From positions 1 to 5,980 of the forward strand of contig JAGBZQ010000036.1 of NCBI GenBank assembly GCA_017628165.1: a stretch of DNA of 5,980 nt. The letters are read 5' to 3'. The notes beneath the pieces are model-generated. The model was not told the origin of the DNA. It worked only from the letters and a program-made list of their open reading frames with translations, and did not search any database. Shown piece after piece: positions 1 through 5,826 of the stretch. A program made the position numbers and the translations under genes. The number at the start of each line of letters is the position of its first letter. The stretch's first letter is position 1. This DNA comes from Kiritimatiellia bacterium. GTDB taxonomy: Bacteria; Verrucomicrobiota; Kiritimatiellia; RFP12; UBA1067.

Positions 1-2
1 AG

Positions 3-677
3 GCTTCCACCCCTCTTTGTCAGGATACCGGCACACTTACGTTTTTTGTGGCGTCTTCGCTTAGGCGCCGCGTTACGCGCAAGGTGATTTCGCAGGCTGT
101 GGCGCTCGCCACAGAGCGAGGGTATTTGCGCAAGAACTGCATCGATTCGGTAGACGGGAGGTCTTATGATGACAATGTCGCAGATGGAGCCCCCGTCATT
201 CACTATGTGGAAGGCGGAGAGTGGCCGGCAGGTTCGGTGGCGCTTGTTATGAAGGGCGGCGGCTCGGAGAACATGTCGCGCCAGTATTCGCTTCCGGATT
301 CCGCTCTTTGCGCTGGGCGCGATCTTGCAGGCGTGGAGAAGTGCGTTCTGGATTCCGTCGTGAAGGCGCAGGGCTATGGCTGTGCGCCAGGAATTTTGGG
401 TGTCTGCATCGGCGGAGACAGGGCCACCGGTTTTGAGATCGCCAAGGAGCAGCTTCTTCGCCGGCTTGATGACAAATCCGCCGAACCGCGCCTTGCCAAG
501 CTTGAGTCTTCGCTTCTGGTCAAGGCGAATTCGCTTGGCATCGGCCCCATGGGGCTTGGGGGAAAGACTACTCTTCTCGGCGTCAAGATCGCCGCGCGTC
601 CGCGCGTTCCCGCAAGTTTCTTTGTGACTGTTGCCTATATGTGCTGGGCTGCAAGGAGAAGGAGCATCACGATATGA
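3..677 (+). CDS. Class I fumarate hydratase, alpha subunit (5' end missing)
   Basis: This is the N-terminal-type (alpha) subunit of an iron-sulfur hydro-lyase that, with the beta subunit encoded next, interconverts fumarate and (S)-malate in the cytoplasm. The frame is open from the window edge. Translation from base 3 begins ASTPLCQDTGTLTFF, which contains the family motif CQDTG, so the gene starts upstream and the GTG at 48 is internal. Visible family signatures are CQDTG (Cys codon 18-20), GCAPGILGVCIGG (Cys codons 381-383 and 405-407), GIGPMGLGGKTT, and YMCWAARR near the end (Cys codon 642-644). Three conserved cysteines bind the [4Fe-4S] cluster in this family; those of CQDTG, the GVCIGG region and YMCWA are the candidates. 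About 224 residues are visible against roughly 280 in the family, so about 55-60 are missing. The stop overlaps the beta start as ATGA. A tartrate dehydratase alpha subunit (TtdA type) is the main alternative, but the partner subunit favours fumarase. Confidence 0.92.
   Translation, partial: ASTPLCQDTGTLTFFVASSLRRRVTRKVISQAVALATERGYLRKNCIDSVDGRSYDDNVADGAPVIHYVEGGEWPAGSVALVMKGGGSENMSRQYSLPDSALCAGRDLAGVEKCVLDSVVKAQGYGCAPGILGVCIGGDRATGFEIAKEQLLRRLDDKSAEPRLAKLESSLLVKANSLGIGPMGLGGKTTLLGVKIAARPRVPASFFVTVAYMCWAARRRSITI
659..664 (+). promoter_or_regulatory. Ribosome-binding site for the fumarase beta subunit
   Basis: AAGGAG lies 9 nt before the ATG at 674, inside the last codons of the alpha gene. 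A second AAGGAG sits just upstream (653-658). The spacing supports ATG 674 as the start over the upstream in-frame GTG at 641. Confidence 0.7.
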
Positions 678-1258
678 CAAAGCTTCAATATCCTTTTTAT
701 GAGAGCGCGATTCGCTCCTTGAAGGCGGGAGATCCCGTTTCCATTACAGGGCTTATTCACACCGGGCGCGATAAGCTCCACAAATATTTTGCCGACGGCG
801 GTGATCTCGGTGTTGACTTTGCGGACGGCGCGCTCTATCACTGCGGGCCCGTGGTTATTGAAAAGGACGGCGAATGGAAAGTTGTTGCGGCAGGTCCGAC
901 CACATCTGTCCGCGAAAATCCCTACGAGCCGGAATTTATCGCCAAGACGGGCGTGAGGATTGTCATCGGCAAGGGCGGGATGGATGACGCTACGCTTGAA
1001 GCCATGCGCAAATACGGCTGCGTGTACATTCAGGCGGTCGGCGGCGCGGCGGCGCTTTCCGCCGCTTCTGTGAAGCGCGTTGCGGGAGTTGATCTTCTTG
1101 ACGAGTTCGGTGCGGCAGAGGCGTGCTGGCATTTCGAAGTGGAGGATTTTCCCGGAATCGTCGCGATGGATTCGCACGGGACGAGTCTCTTTGAGAGCGT
1201 GCGCGCTTCTTCACAGGAAAAGCTCAAGGCTGTTTTCGATAAGGATTCCAGAAGCTGA
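674..1258 (+). CDS. Class I fumarate hydratase, beta subunit
   Basis: This 194-residue protein is the C-terminal-type (FumA-C-like) subunit that completes the two-subunit iron-sulfur fumarase with the preceding gene product. Family signatures in order are GDPVSITGLIHTGRDKLHK (the swivelling beta-domain opening), YHCGPVV, AAGPTTSVRENPYEPEF (the substrate-binding GPTTS loop), IGKGGM, YIQAVGGAAAL, and the C-terminal VEDFPGIVAMDSHGTSLF. Its length is typical of split beta subunits of about 185-200 residues. The start is ATG 674: it overlaps the alpha stop as ATGA, has AAGGAG 9 nt upstream, and gives the usual N-terminus. An upstream in-frame GTG at 641 would add 11 unlike residues. The stop TGA overlaps the hrpB start as TGATG. 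A tartrate dehydratase beta subunit is the alternative, but the GPTTSxRExPY pattern is more typical of fumarase beta subunits. Confidence 0.93.
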   Translation: MTKLQYPFYESAIRSLKAGDPVSITGLIHTGRDKLHKYFADGGDLGVDFADGALYHCGPVVIEKDGEWKVVAAGPTTSVRENPYEPEFIAKTGVRIVIGKGGMDDATLEAMRKYGCVYIQAVGGAAALSAASVKRVAGVDLLDEFGAAEACWHFEVEDFPGIVAMDSHGTSLFESVRASSQEKLKAVFDKDSRS

Positions 1259-3654
1259 TGTTTCCCGTCGAGGAGAAGATCGAAGCAATAAAGGACGCTC
1301 TTCGGCGCAACAGGAGTGTTGTTCTTTCCGCGCCTCCCGGAAGCGGCAAGACGACTTGCGTGCCGGCTTCTCTCCTCGAAGAGCCGTGGCTGAACGGGCG
1401 CAAGATCGTCATGCTTGAGCCCCGGCGTATTGCGGCGCGATCATGCGCGTCGTATATCGCGGGAAAGTTCGGCGAACGTGTCGGTGAAACTGTAGGCTAT
1501 CAGGTGCGTATGGAGCGCAAGATCGGCGCCAATACGCGCCTTGAGATTTTAACGGAGGGCCTTTTGACCCAGAGGCTTCTTAAGGATCCGGAGCTTGCAG
1601 ATGTGGGGCTTGTTATTTTTGATGAATTCCATGAGCGATCGCTCGCCTGCGATCTTGCGTTTTCTTTAGCGCTTGAGGTTCGCCGCGCATTGCGTGATGA
1701 TTTGCGTCTTCTTGTGATGTCGGCAACTCTTGACGCCGACTCCGTCGCGGAGCATTTGGGTGATGCTCAGATCGTTCGTGCCGAGGGGCGTATGTTTCCT
1801 GTGGAAACGAAGTATCTGGGGAATGTTTCTCTTTGCGGCGCGGTGTCAAGAGCGCTTCGAGAGACTTCTGGGGATATACTCTGTTTTCTTCCGGGAGAGG
1901 GTGAGATCAAATGGGCTTTGGAGGGCCTCGCGTCTCTTGAATCGTGCACAGCCCTTCCTCTTTACGGCTCTCTTTCCAAGGAAGAGCAGGATAGGGTGTT
2001 TGAGCCTTCGGAGCGCCGCAAAGTGATTCTGGCCACGTCCATCGCCGAGACCTCGCTTACGATCCCGGGAATTACGTGCGTCATAGATTCGGGGCTTATG
2101 CGCATTCCGCGCTTTTCTCCGGCCACCGGGATGACGGCACTTGTCACACTGCCGCTTTCGCGTGACAGGGCCGAGCAGCGCCGCGGACGTGCTGGCCGCG
2201 TAGCGCCCGGAGTTTGCTACAGGCTGTGGGATGAGGGCTCGGATATCGCGCGGCCTGCCAAGATGACTCCGGAGATACTTGACGCCGATTTGTGTTCACT
2301 CGTTCTTTCGAGTGTTTCGTGGGGGGCGCTTGGGCCGATGGATCTGCCGTGGCTCACCTTGCCACCCGCAAGTGCGTGGGATCAGGCGGTGGGGCTTCTG
2401 AAGCTCCTTGGAGCGCTTGATGGTTCAGGGCGCATTACCCCCAAGGGCGAACGCATGGCCGGGATGCCGATGCATCCGCGTCTTGCGAACATGGTGATCG
2501 GCTCACGTACAGAGGACGCGGCTCTTCTCGCTGCGATAATCGAAGAGGGCGGGCGTACGCGCGAGCTTGATATCCGTAAGGTTCTTGATGAGGTTCGCGA
2601 AATGCCCGAGAGGCCGTTTCAACGGCGTATTCTCAAGCTTGCCAAAAGGTTTGAGCGTTATCTTGGTTCGGATGGGGGCGCTCGGGAATTTTCAAGCGAG
2701 GGTGCTGCGCTTGCGCTCGCGTATCCGGATAGGGTGGCAAAGCGGCGCGGTAACGGAAGTTTTGTGATGGCCTCGGGCCGCGGGGCTGAAATAGATCCGA
2801 TGGAATCACTTGCAAAGGCTGATTTCGTGGTATGTTGCTCTCTCGACGGCAGGGTTGGCAATGCGAAGGTTTTTCTGGCTTCTCCCATCGAGCAGAATGA
2901 AATCGAGGAGATTTTCGCCGAAAATATTTCAGAGCAGAAGGTGTGTTACTGGGACAGGCGAAGCGAATGTGTCCGTGCTGTTCTTTGCCGCAAGTTTGGT
3001 GAAATCGTGCTTGGGGAGAAGCCTCTTGGTGCAGACGCAGGAGTGGATGTGACGGCGGCGCTCATCGATGGAATCAGGTACAAGGGTGTGGAAAACCTGC
3101 CGTCGTGGACGAAGATTGCTCGCAGGTTAAGGGAGCGCATAGCGTTTGTGGCGCGCCATATGGAGGGAGCGGACATCTCGTGGCCGAGGATGACCGATGA
3201 GGATATTTTAAGAGGCCTTGAGGGATTTCTTTCGGGCGTGACTAAGTGGCGCGATCTTGAAAGGGTGGATCTTTCGGCGGTTATGGCGGCGATTCTTTCA
3301 TCCTTCGGGCATGATTTGAGGGAGCTCGATGCGCTTGCTCCGGAGCGGATGGAGATGCCGAGCGGAAGCCATCTTATTGTTCATTATGGCGGCGATGAGC
3401 CGACTGTGGAGGCTAAACTCCAGGAGTGTTTCGGGCTGTTCAAAACGCCGTGCGTAATGCGCGGCAAGGTGCCAGTTGTGATGACGCTTCTTTCGCCGGC
3501 TCAAAGACCGATTCAGATCACGAAAGATTTGGACTTTTTCTGGCGCGAGGGATATCCTCTTGTCCGCAAGGACATGCGCGGGCGCTACCCCAAGCATTAT
3601 TGGCCCGAAGATCCTTTTTCTGCTGTTGCCGCTTGCTCATCTATCAAGAGGTGA
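1258..3654 (+). CDS. hrpB: ATP-dependent RNA helicase HrpB
   Basis: This is a complete 798-residue DEAH/RHA-type helicase, close in length to E. coli HrpB (about 809). All core motifs are visible: motif I APPGSGKTT (25-33), Ia LEPRR (53-57), II DEFHERS (122-128; the DEFH variant is usual in HrpB), III SAT (155-157), V ATSIAETSLTIPG (259-271) and VI QRRGRAGR (307-314). A winged-helix/ratchet region follows (about 335-450, with ITPKGERMAGMPMHPRLA). The HrpB-specific C-terminal domain carries EAKLQECFGLF, LLSPAQRPIQITKDL and RGRYPKHYWPEDP near its end. The start ATG overlaps the beta-subunit stop (TGATG), so translational reinitiation is likely. HrpB-type proteins are cytoplasmic ATPases that remodel RNA, but their substrate is poorly defined. 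Its place in a fumarase operon has no evident functional logic. Nothing looks truncated or frameshifted, and no convincing terminator follows. Confidence 0.96.
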   Translation: MFPVEEKIEAIKDALRRNRSVVLSAPPGSGKTTCVPASLLEEPWLNGRKIVMLEPRRIAARSCASYIAGKFGERVGETVGYQVRMERKIGANTRLEILTEGLLTQRLLKDPELADVGLVIFDEFHERSLACDLAFSLALEVRRALRDDLRLLVMSATLDADSVAEHLGDAQIVRAEGRMFPVETKYLGNVSLCGAVSRALRETSGDILCFLPGEGEIKWALEGLASLESCTALPLYGSLSKEEQDRVFEPSERRKVILATSIAETSLTIPGITCVIDSGLMRIPRFSPATGMTALVTLPLSRDRAEQRRGRAGRVAPGVCYRLWDEGSDIARPAKMTPEILDADLCSLVLSSVSWGALGPMDLPWLTLPPASAWDQAVGLLKLLGALDGSGRITPKGERMAGMPMHPRLANMVIGSRTEDAALLAAIIEEGGRTRELDIRKVLDEVREMPERPFQRRILKLAKRFERYLGSDGGAREFSSEGAALALAYPDRVAKRRGNGSFVMASGRGAEIDPMESLAKADFVVCCSLDGRVGNAKVFLASPIEQNEIEEIFAENISEQKVCYWDRRSECVRAVLCRKFGEIVLGEKPLGADAGVDVTAALIDGIRYKGVENLPSWTKIARRLRERIAFVARHMEGADISWPRMTDEDILRGLEGFLSGVTKWRDLERVDLSAVMAAILSSFGHDLRELDALAPERMEMPSGSHLIVHYGGDEPTVEAKLQECFGLFKTPCVMRGKVPVVMTLLSPAQRPIQITKDLDFFWREGYPLVRKDMRGRYPKHYWPEDPFSAVAACSSIKR

Positions 3655-3796
3655 TGCGCAAACTCATTTCTGCCCCGTTTTCTTGGCTTACGCGTTTTTT
3701 ATGGGAGTGTCCATATCAAAAGAGGAGTACTGTTGCCCAAATTCGTGGTCGCGTTTATGCATAGCAAAGCAACAAGCACAATTTACATTTGGATAT
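3655..3796. other. AT-richer gap between hrpB and the insertion sequence, with short broken reading frames
   Basis: This stretch is about 41% G+C, against about 55% in hrpB, and holds no full gene on either strand. On the + strand an ATG overlapping the hrpB stop (3654-3656) opens a 36-residue frame, MRKLISAPFSWLTRFLW and onward, ending at 3764. I do not recognise it. A second frame starts at TTG 3733 after AAAAGAGGAG (3718-3727), reads MPKFVVAFMHSKATSTIYIW, and stops at 3802-3804 inside the inverted repeat of the insertion sequence. Either could be the 5' remnant of a gene cut by the element, or chance. No hairpin followed by a T run that would serve as an hrpB terminator was found; TTTTTT at 3694-3699 lacks a convincing stem. 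Confidence 0.4.
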
Positions 3797-3804
3797 CATG
3801 GTGA
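3733..3804 (+). pseudogene. Possible 5' remnant of a gene interrupted by the insertion sequence
   Basis: A TTG start lies 5 nt after the strong ribosome-binding sequence AGAGGAG (3721-3727). It opens a 23-residue frame, MPKFVVAFMHSKATSTIYIW plus three codons, that runs into the left inverted repeat and stops there (TGA 3802-3804). A frame that begins with a good ribosome-binding site and ends inside the end of a mobile element is what a disrupted gene would look like. The segment is too short to identify and no 3' half is recognisable beyond the right repeat, so this could be coincidence. Confidence 0.2.
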
Positions 3805-3813
3805 TTTACTTTA
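3797..3813 (+). repeat. Left terminal inverted repeat (tentative)
   Basis: CATGGTGATTTACTTTA matches the reverse complement of 5699-5715 at 14 of 17 positions, with the first 10 identical. It contains the transposase stop codon. Homology stops outward of base 3797, which marks the probable element end. Confidence 0.55.
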
Positions 3814-5597
3814 GGCATCCTTTCTCATGACGAGGTCGAATGCCATGTCCGGATTCGCCTGCATTTTCTCTTTGAATGCCTGGCAGTTGGACATGCCGCT
3901 TTTCGCGAAGAAGTAGAGCGCGATGGTCCTCGCGAGCAACAGCGCACCCGTTACGTTCTCGTTGCAGCGACGGGTGCGGATGTCCTCGCAATAGGTTCCG
4001 TCCCTTCGTGCATGGTACTTCTCCACGCTCCATTCGCCGCGCACCAAGTCTGCGAAGAAACTCGCGTCGTGCCGATCGTCGATGCGGACCGACGAGGCGT
4101 GATAGGACACTTCCTTGCTCGTCGTGCCCTTGAGCTTCCCCGCCAGATGCTCAGTCTTCCGCCATGTCCTGACGAGCGTGTGTGCGCCGAACAGTCCGAG
4201 CTGGACAGGGTCGTCGAGCGCGTAGATTCGGGTGACGCGCGTCTCGATACGGCTGCGGTTCGGCTCTACTTTTTTTTAATGCCGTTCGGATTCCTGGCCT
4301 TGGCGACGTTCTCCGCGTTCCTCAGAATCGTCGCCTGGTTCTCCTTGATCTGCAGCAGGTAGTCCCCGTTTGCGTCGAGGATGGCGCGGGCGGTCTCCTG
4401 CTGTCCGTGGAGCGCGTCCGCGCAGACGAGGGCGTTGGTGAGATCCTGGTCGCGGATGAGCTTCTGGCCCTTCGGAAGCTCGCACTCGCCGACCGTCCCC
4501 TCCTTCCGCCGGGACGACGCGACCGCCACGGGTGCCCCCGTCTCGCAGTCGACCATCGAGACAACGCCCATCACCTCCTTGACGAACTTCCCGTCGAGCG
4601 CGAGCCTGCGGGGCAGGGTTCCCTCCTGTGACTGTAGCCAGGCGCTGAGCTTCTCGCCGAAGTCGACGAGGTCGAGCTTCTTCAGGAACTTGTAGAACGT
4701 GACGTACGAGGGGACCTTGAAGTACGCCTTCAGGGGGGTGCCGAACTTGTCCTTGTCGTGCCTCAGGCAGAGTTCCCTGCGCTGGGCCATCGTGAGCCGC
4801 TCCCCGAACCTCCAGACGGCCTTGACCGAGTTCGCTCCGCTCATCATCGCCATGACGACGATCGACAGCATGGAGGCTGCGGGGATGGACTTGTTGTCGT
4901 CGCGCCAGTCCTTGACCTTGCGCATGGCCTCGTACAGCGATTCCGCCTGCTTCGGCGAGACGGGGAGGACTCCGTCGGCGTCGCAGCGCGCACCCTCCAG
5001 GCATTCGTCGGGGAGGTTCGGGGAGTTCAGCAGCTCGATGGCGTCGCGGACGAAGGGTGCTACCCAGATCGTCTTGGGATTGTCGTTCGGGACGTAGAAG
5101 TCGCATTCCTGCCGGTTGACGCGCGAGAAGCCCTTCGTCATGCCGAGCGGAATCCAGTTCGCGGCCCTGTAGCACGTCCCGGACGAATGGTTGATGTCGC
5201 AGAACGTCTCGGCGAACAGGGGGCGGTAGTGGAACTTCTTCAGCCACATCCGCGGCAGCTCGCGCACTGCAAGGCCGAGGCACTGCGAGGCGAGGTTCGG
5301 GTGTTCCCCTGGCTTTGCGAGTATAGTGAAGCGCCTGTTGTTGACGACGAGCTTCTGCCGCGCCCGTCGCAGCGCCATGTTCCAGCCGATATATTCGTCT
5401 CTCGGCCGGAGGTGGTAGCAGGCTGAGCCCCAGACCATCAGCGCCAGCCATTTCCCGTTCCCGTCCTCGAAGACGATGCGCATGGTGTCGCCCCCGGAAT
5501 GGGTCTCGCCCATGTGGTGGTACTTGCCTTCGAGCTTGGCGAATCGTTTGAGTTCCTCCGCCTTGTAGATGTGTCGAATCTTGATTTTTTTGTTCAT
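3811..5597 (-). CDS. DUF4338 (DruA-like)-DDE transposase, ISAs1-like, needing a -1 frameshift
   Basis: The first frame runs from ATG 5597 to TAG 4266 (443 residues). Residues about 15-180 form a DUF4338 domain, the family of Druantia protein DruA, with YHLRPRDEYIGWN (61-73), VVNNRRFTIL (84-93), HPNLAS (99-104), ETFCD (130-134) and GTCYRAANWIPLGMTKG (140-156). An ISAs1-type helical region follows (about 235-325). The DDE domain has its first Asp at 335 (LALDGK) and second at 394 (CADALHG). The frame ends NGIKKK-stop at A AAA AAG (4275-4269). A -1 slip continues without stops for 152 codons to TAA 3811-3813. It supplies RIETR (450-454) and WSVE, whose Glu526 is the likely third catalytic residue, giving 595 residues. 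Without the shift the protein lacks that Glu. It would act on the element's own ends. Programmed frameshifting or a one-base loss in the A run are both possible. Confidence 0.82.
4214..4247 (-). promoter_or_regulatory. Candidate stem-loop downstream of the slippery site
   Basis: On the - strand, TCGAG-A-CGCG (4247-4238) can pair with CGCGCTCGA (4222-4214). This gives a 9-bp stem with one bulged A and a 15-nt loop (4237-4223). It starts 21 nt after the heptamer, farther than the usual 5-9 nt for a frameshift stimulator, so its role is uncertain. Confidence 0.25.
4269..4275 (-). promoter_or_regulatory. Slippery heptamer A AAA AAG (-1 frameshift site)
   Basis: On the - strand the zero frame reads ATT AAA AAA AAG TAG (4280-4266). 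The last seven bases before the stop are A AAA AAG in the phase required for tandem -1 slippage, the same heptamer used in E. coli dnaX. The next codon after slipping is GTA (4269-4267), and that frame stays open to 3811. An AGGA (4295-4292) lies 16 nt upstream, longer than the roughly 10 nt of a typical stimulatory Shine-Dalgarno. Transcriptional slippage at the A8 run, adding one A, would give the same frame. Confidence 0.55.
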
Positions 5598-5609
5598 GAG
5601 ATGTTCACG

Positions 5610-5613
5610 CTCC
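5610..5613 (-). promoter_or_regulatory. Weak ribosome-binding site of the transposase gene
   Basis: GGAG on the - strand lies 12 nt before ATG 5597, a rather long spacing that predicts modest translation. No better start is seen nearby, and the DUF4338 domain begins soon after this ATG. Confidence 0.4.
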
Positions 5614-5629
5614 AGAATTGGACGAGCAT

Positions 5630-5658
5630 ATCATCTCAAAAATCGCCTCTTTTGTCAA
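5630..5658 (-). promoter_or_regulatory. Transposase promoter, sigma-70 type
   Basis: On the - strand a perfect -35 box TTGACA (5658-5653) is followed after 17 bp by GATGAT (5635-5630), which matches the -10 consensus at four of six positions. TGATAT, two bases further on, is an alternative with 19-bp spacing. The predicted start lies about 25 nt before the transposase ATG, and the promoter is inside the element. Confidence 0.6.
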
Positions 5659-5698
5659 GGGCGGAAGGGAATCCAATAATGGCGCGGCGGATTGAGAA

Positions 5699-5715
5699 TG
5701 AAATTAATCACCATG
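5699..5715 (-). repeat. Right terminal inverted repeat (tentative)
   Basis: Read on the - strand from 5715 inward, CATGGTGATTAATTTCA matches the left end at 14 of 17 positions. Homology ends outward at 5716. The next bases (GCAAGTCCCC) do not duplicate those left of 3797 (ATTTGGATAT), so no target-site duplication is visible. Confidence 0.55.
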
Positions 5716-5719
5716 GCAA

Positions 5720-5757
5720 GTCCCCATTGAACTTTTCGTCCCTATTGAACTTTTCGT
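5720..5757 (+). repeat. 18-bp tandem repeat overlapping the AAA_14 promoter
   Basis: Two copies of GTCCCYATTGAACTTTTC, starting at 5720 and 5738, differ at one base (5725 C, 5743 T), and the following GT continues the period. The second copy provides the -35 box TTGAAC. The same TTGAACTT core recurs in the palindrome at 5794-5806. Two one-turn-plus spaced copies upstream of and over a -35 box suggest repressor or activator sites, or a slippage duplication. Confidence 0.75.
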
Positions 5758-5773
5758 GAAGAAAGTGTATAAT
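5745..5773 (+). promoter_or_regulatory. Near-consensus sigma-70 promoter of the AAA_14 gene
   Basis: TTGAAC (5745-5750) and a perfect TATAAT (5768-5773) are separated by exactly 17 bp. Transcription should begin near 5780, leaving a leader of about 47 nt. The -35 box lies inside the second tandem repeat, so a protein bound there would compete with RNA polymerase. Confidence 0.85.
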
Positions 5774-5793
5774 AGCCGCCGTTGAAAAAATCA

Positions 5794-5806
5794 GAAGTTC
5801 AACTTC
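5794..5806 (+). promoter_or_regulatory. Palindromic operator candidate
   Basis: GAAGTTCAACTTC is a perfect inverted repeat with 6-bp arms around one central base. It lies about 14 bp after the predicted transcription start. A one-base centre cannot form a normal RNA hairpin, so a dimeric DNA-binding protein site is more likely than a riboswitch or terminator. Its - strand reads GAAGTTGAACTTC and shares TTGAACTT with the tandem repeat upstream. Confidence 0.5.
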
Positions 5807-5816
5807 GGAATTTAGC

Positions 5817-5821
5817 GGAGG
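5817..5821 (+). promoter_or_regulatory. Ribosome-binding site of the AAA_14 gene
   Basis: GGAGG lies 5 nt before the ATG at 5827 and 8 nt before the in-frame ATG at 5830. The second spacing is closer to optimal, so the protein may start one residue later than annotated. Confidence 0.75.
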
Positions 5822-5826
5822 CAGGG

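Larger units (their letters stand above)
3797..5715 (-). mobile_element. Insertion sequence, ISAs1-like with a DUF4338 (DruA-type) transposase, about 1.9 kb
   Basis: The element contains one transposase gene on the - strand, broken into two frames. It is bounded by inverted repeats at 3797-3813 and 5699-5715 that match at 14 of 17 positions, the outer 10 exactly (CATGGTGATT). The transposase stop (3811-3813) lies within the left repeat, and 101 bp holding the transposase promoter separate the start codon from the right repeat. The coding part is G+C-rich (hand counts of sampled lines give about 60-73%), against 41-43% in its flanks and 53-58% in hrpB, which suggests a foreign origin. I found no matching direct repeat of 8-10 bp immediately outside the ends, which an ISAs1-type insertion would normally leave. 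The exact ends are therefore tentative, or the duplication has been lost. The DDE domain and the final WSVE region support ISAs1-family assignment. Confidence 0.65.

Noticed and set aside
641..673. GTG at 641 as the start of the beta subunit
   Set aside because: It adds 11 residues unlike the family and ignores the well-spaced AAGGAG before ATG 674.
48..677. GTG at 48 as the start of the alpha subunit
   Set aside because: The frame is open back to base 3 and encodes the conserved CQDTG motif upstream, so the gene begins before the window.
635..1177. 180-residue frame on the - strand
   Set aside because: It is antisense to the clearly identified fumarase beta subunit and has no motif of its own.
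3655..3710. Rho-independent terminator after hrpB at the T6 run (3694-3699)
   Set aside because: The only possible stem before the T run is about 3 bp across a long loop, too weak to support a terminator.
3560..3814. 84-residue + strand frame over the hrpB 3' end
   Set aside because: Most of it lies within hrpB in another phase, it has no motif, and it ends inside the insertion sequence.
4758..5426. 222-residue open frame on the + strand opposite the transposase
   Set aside because: It has no recognisable domain and is explained as the antisense shadow of the G+C-rich coding sequence.
4276..5451. 391-residue open frame on the - strand in another phase of the transposase gene
   Set aside because: It is rich in Arg, Ala, Pro and Gly with no family motif. 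This is the expected shadow of a G+C-rich gene, and the DUF4338 and DDE motifs lie in the other frame.
5720..5757. CRISPR-like repeat
   Set aside because: There are only two adjacent 18-bp copies, with no spacers of regular length and no cas genes.
5679..5759. 26-residue frame on the + strand after GGAAGGGA
   Set aside because: It spans the presumed element end and the tandem repeat, which gives its repeated LNFS residues. Nothing indicates that it is translated.
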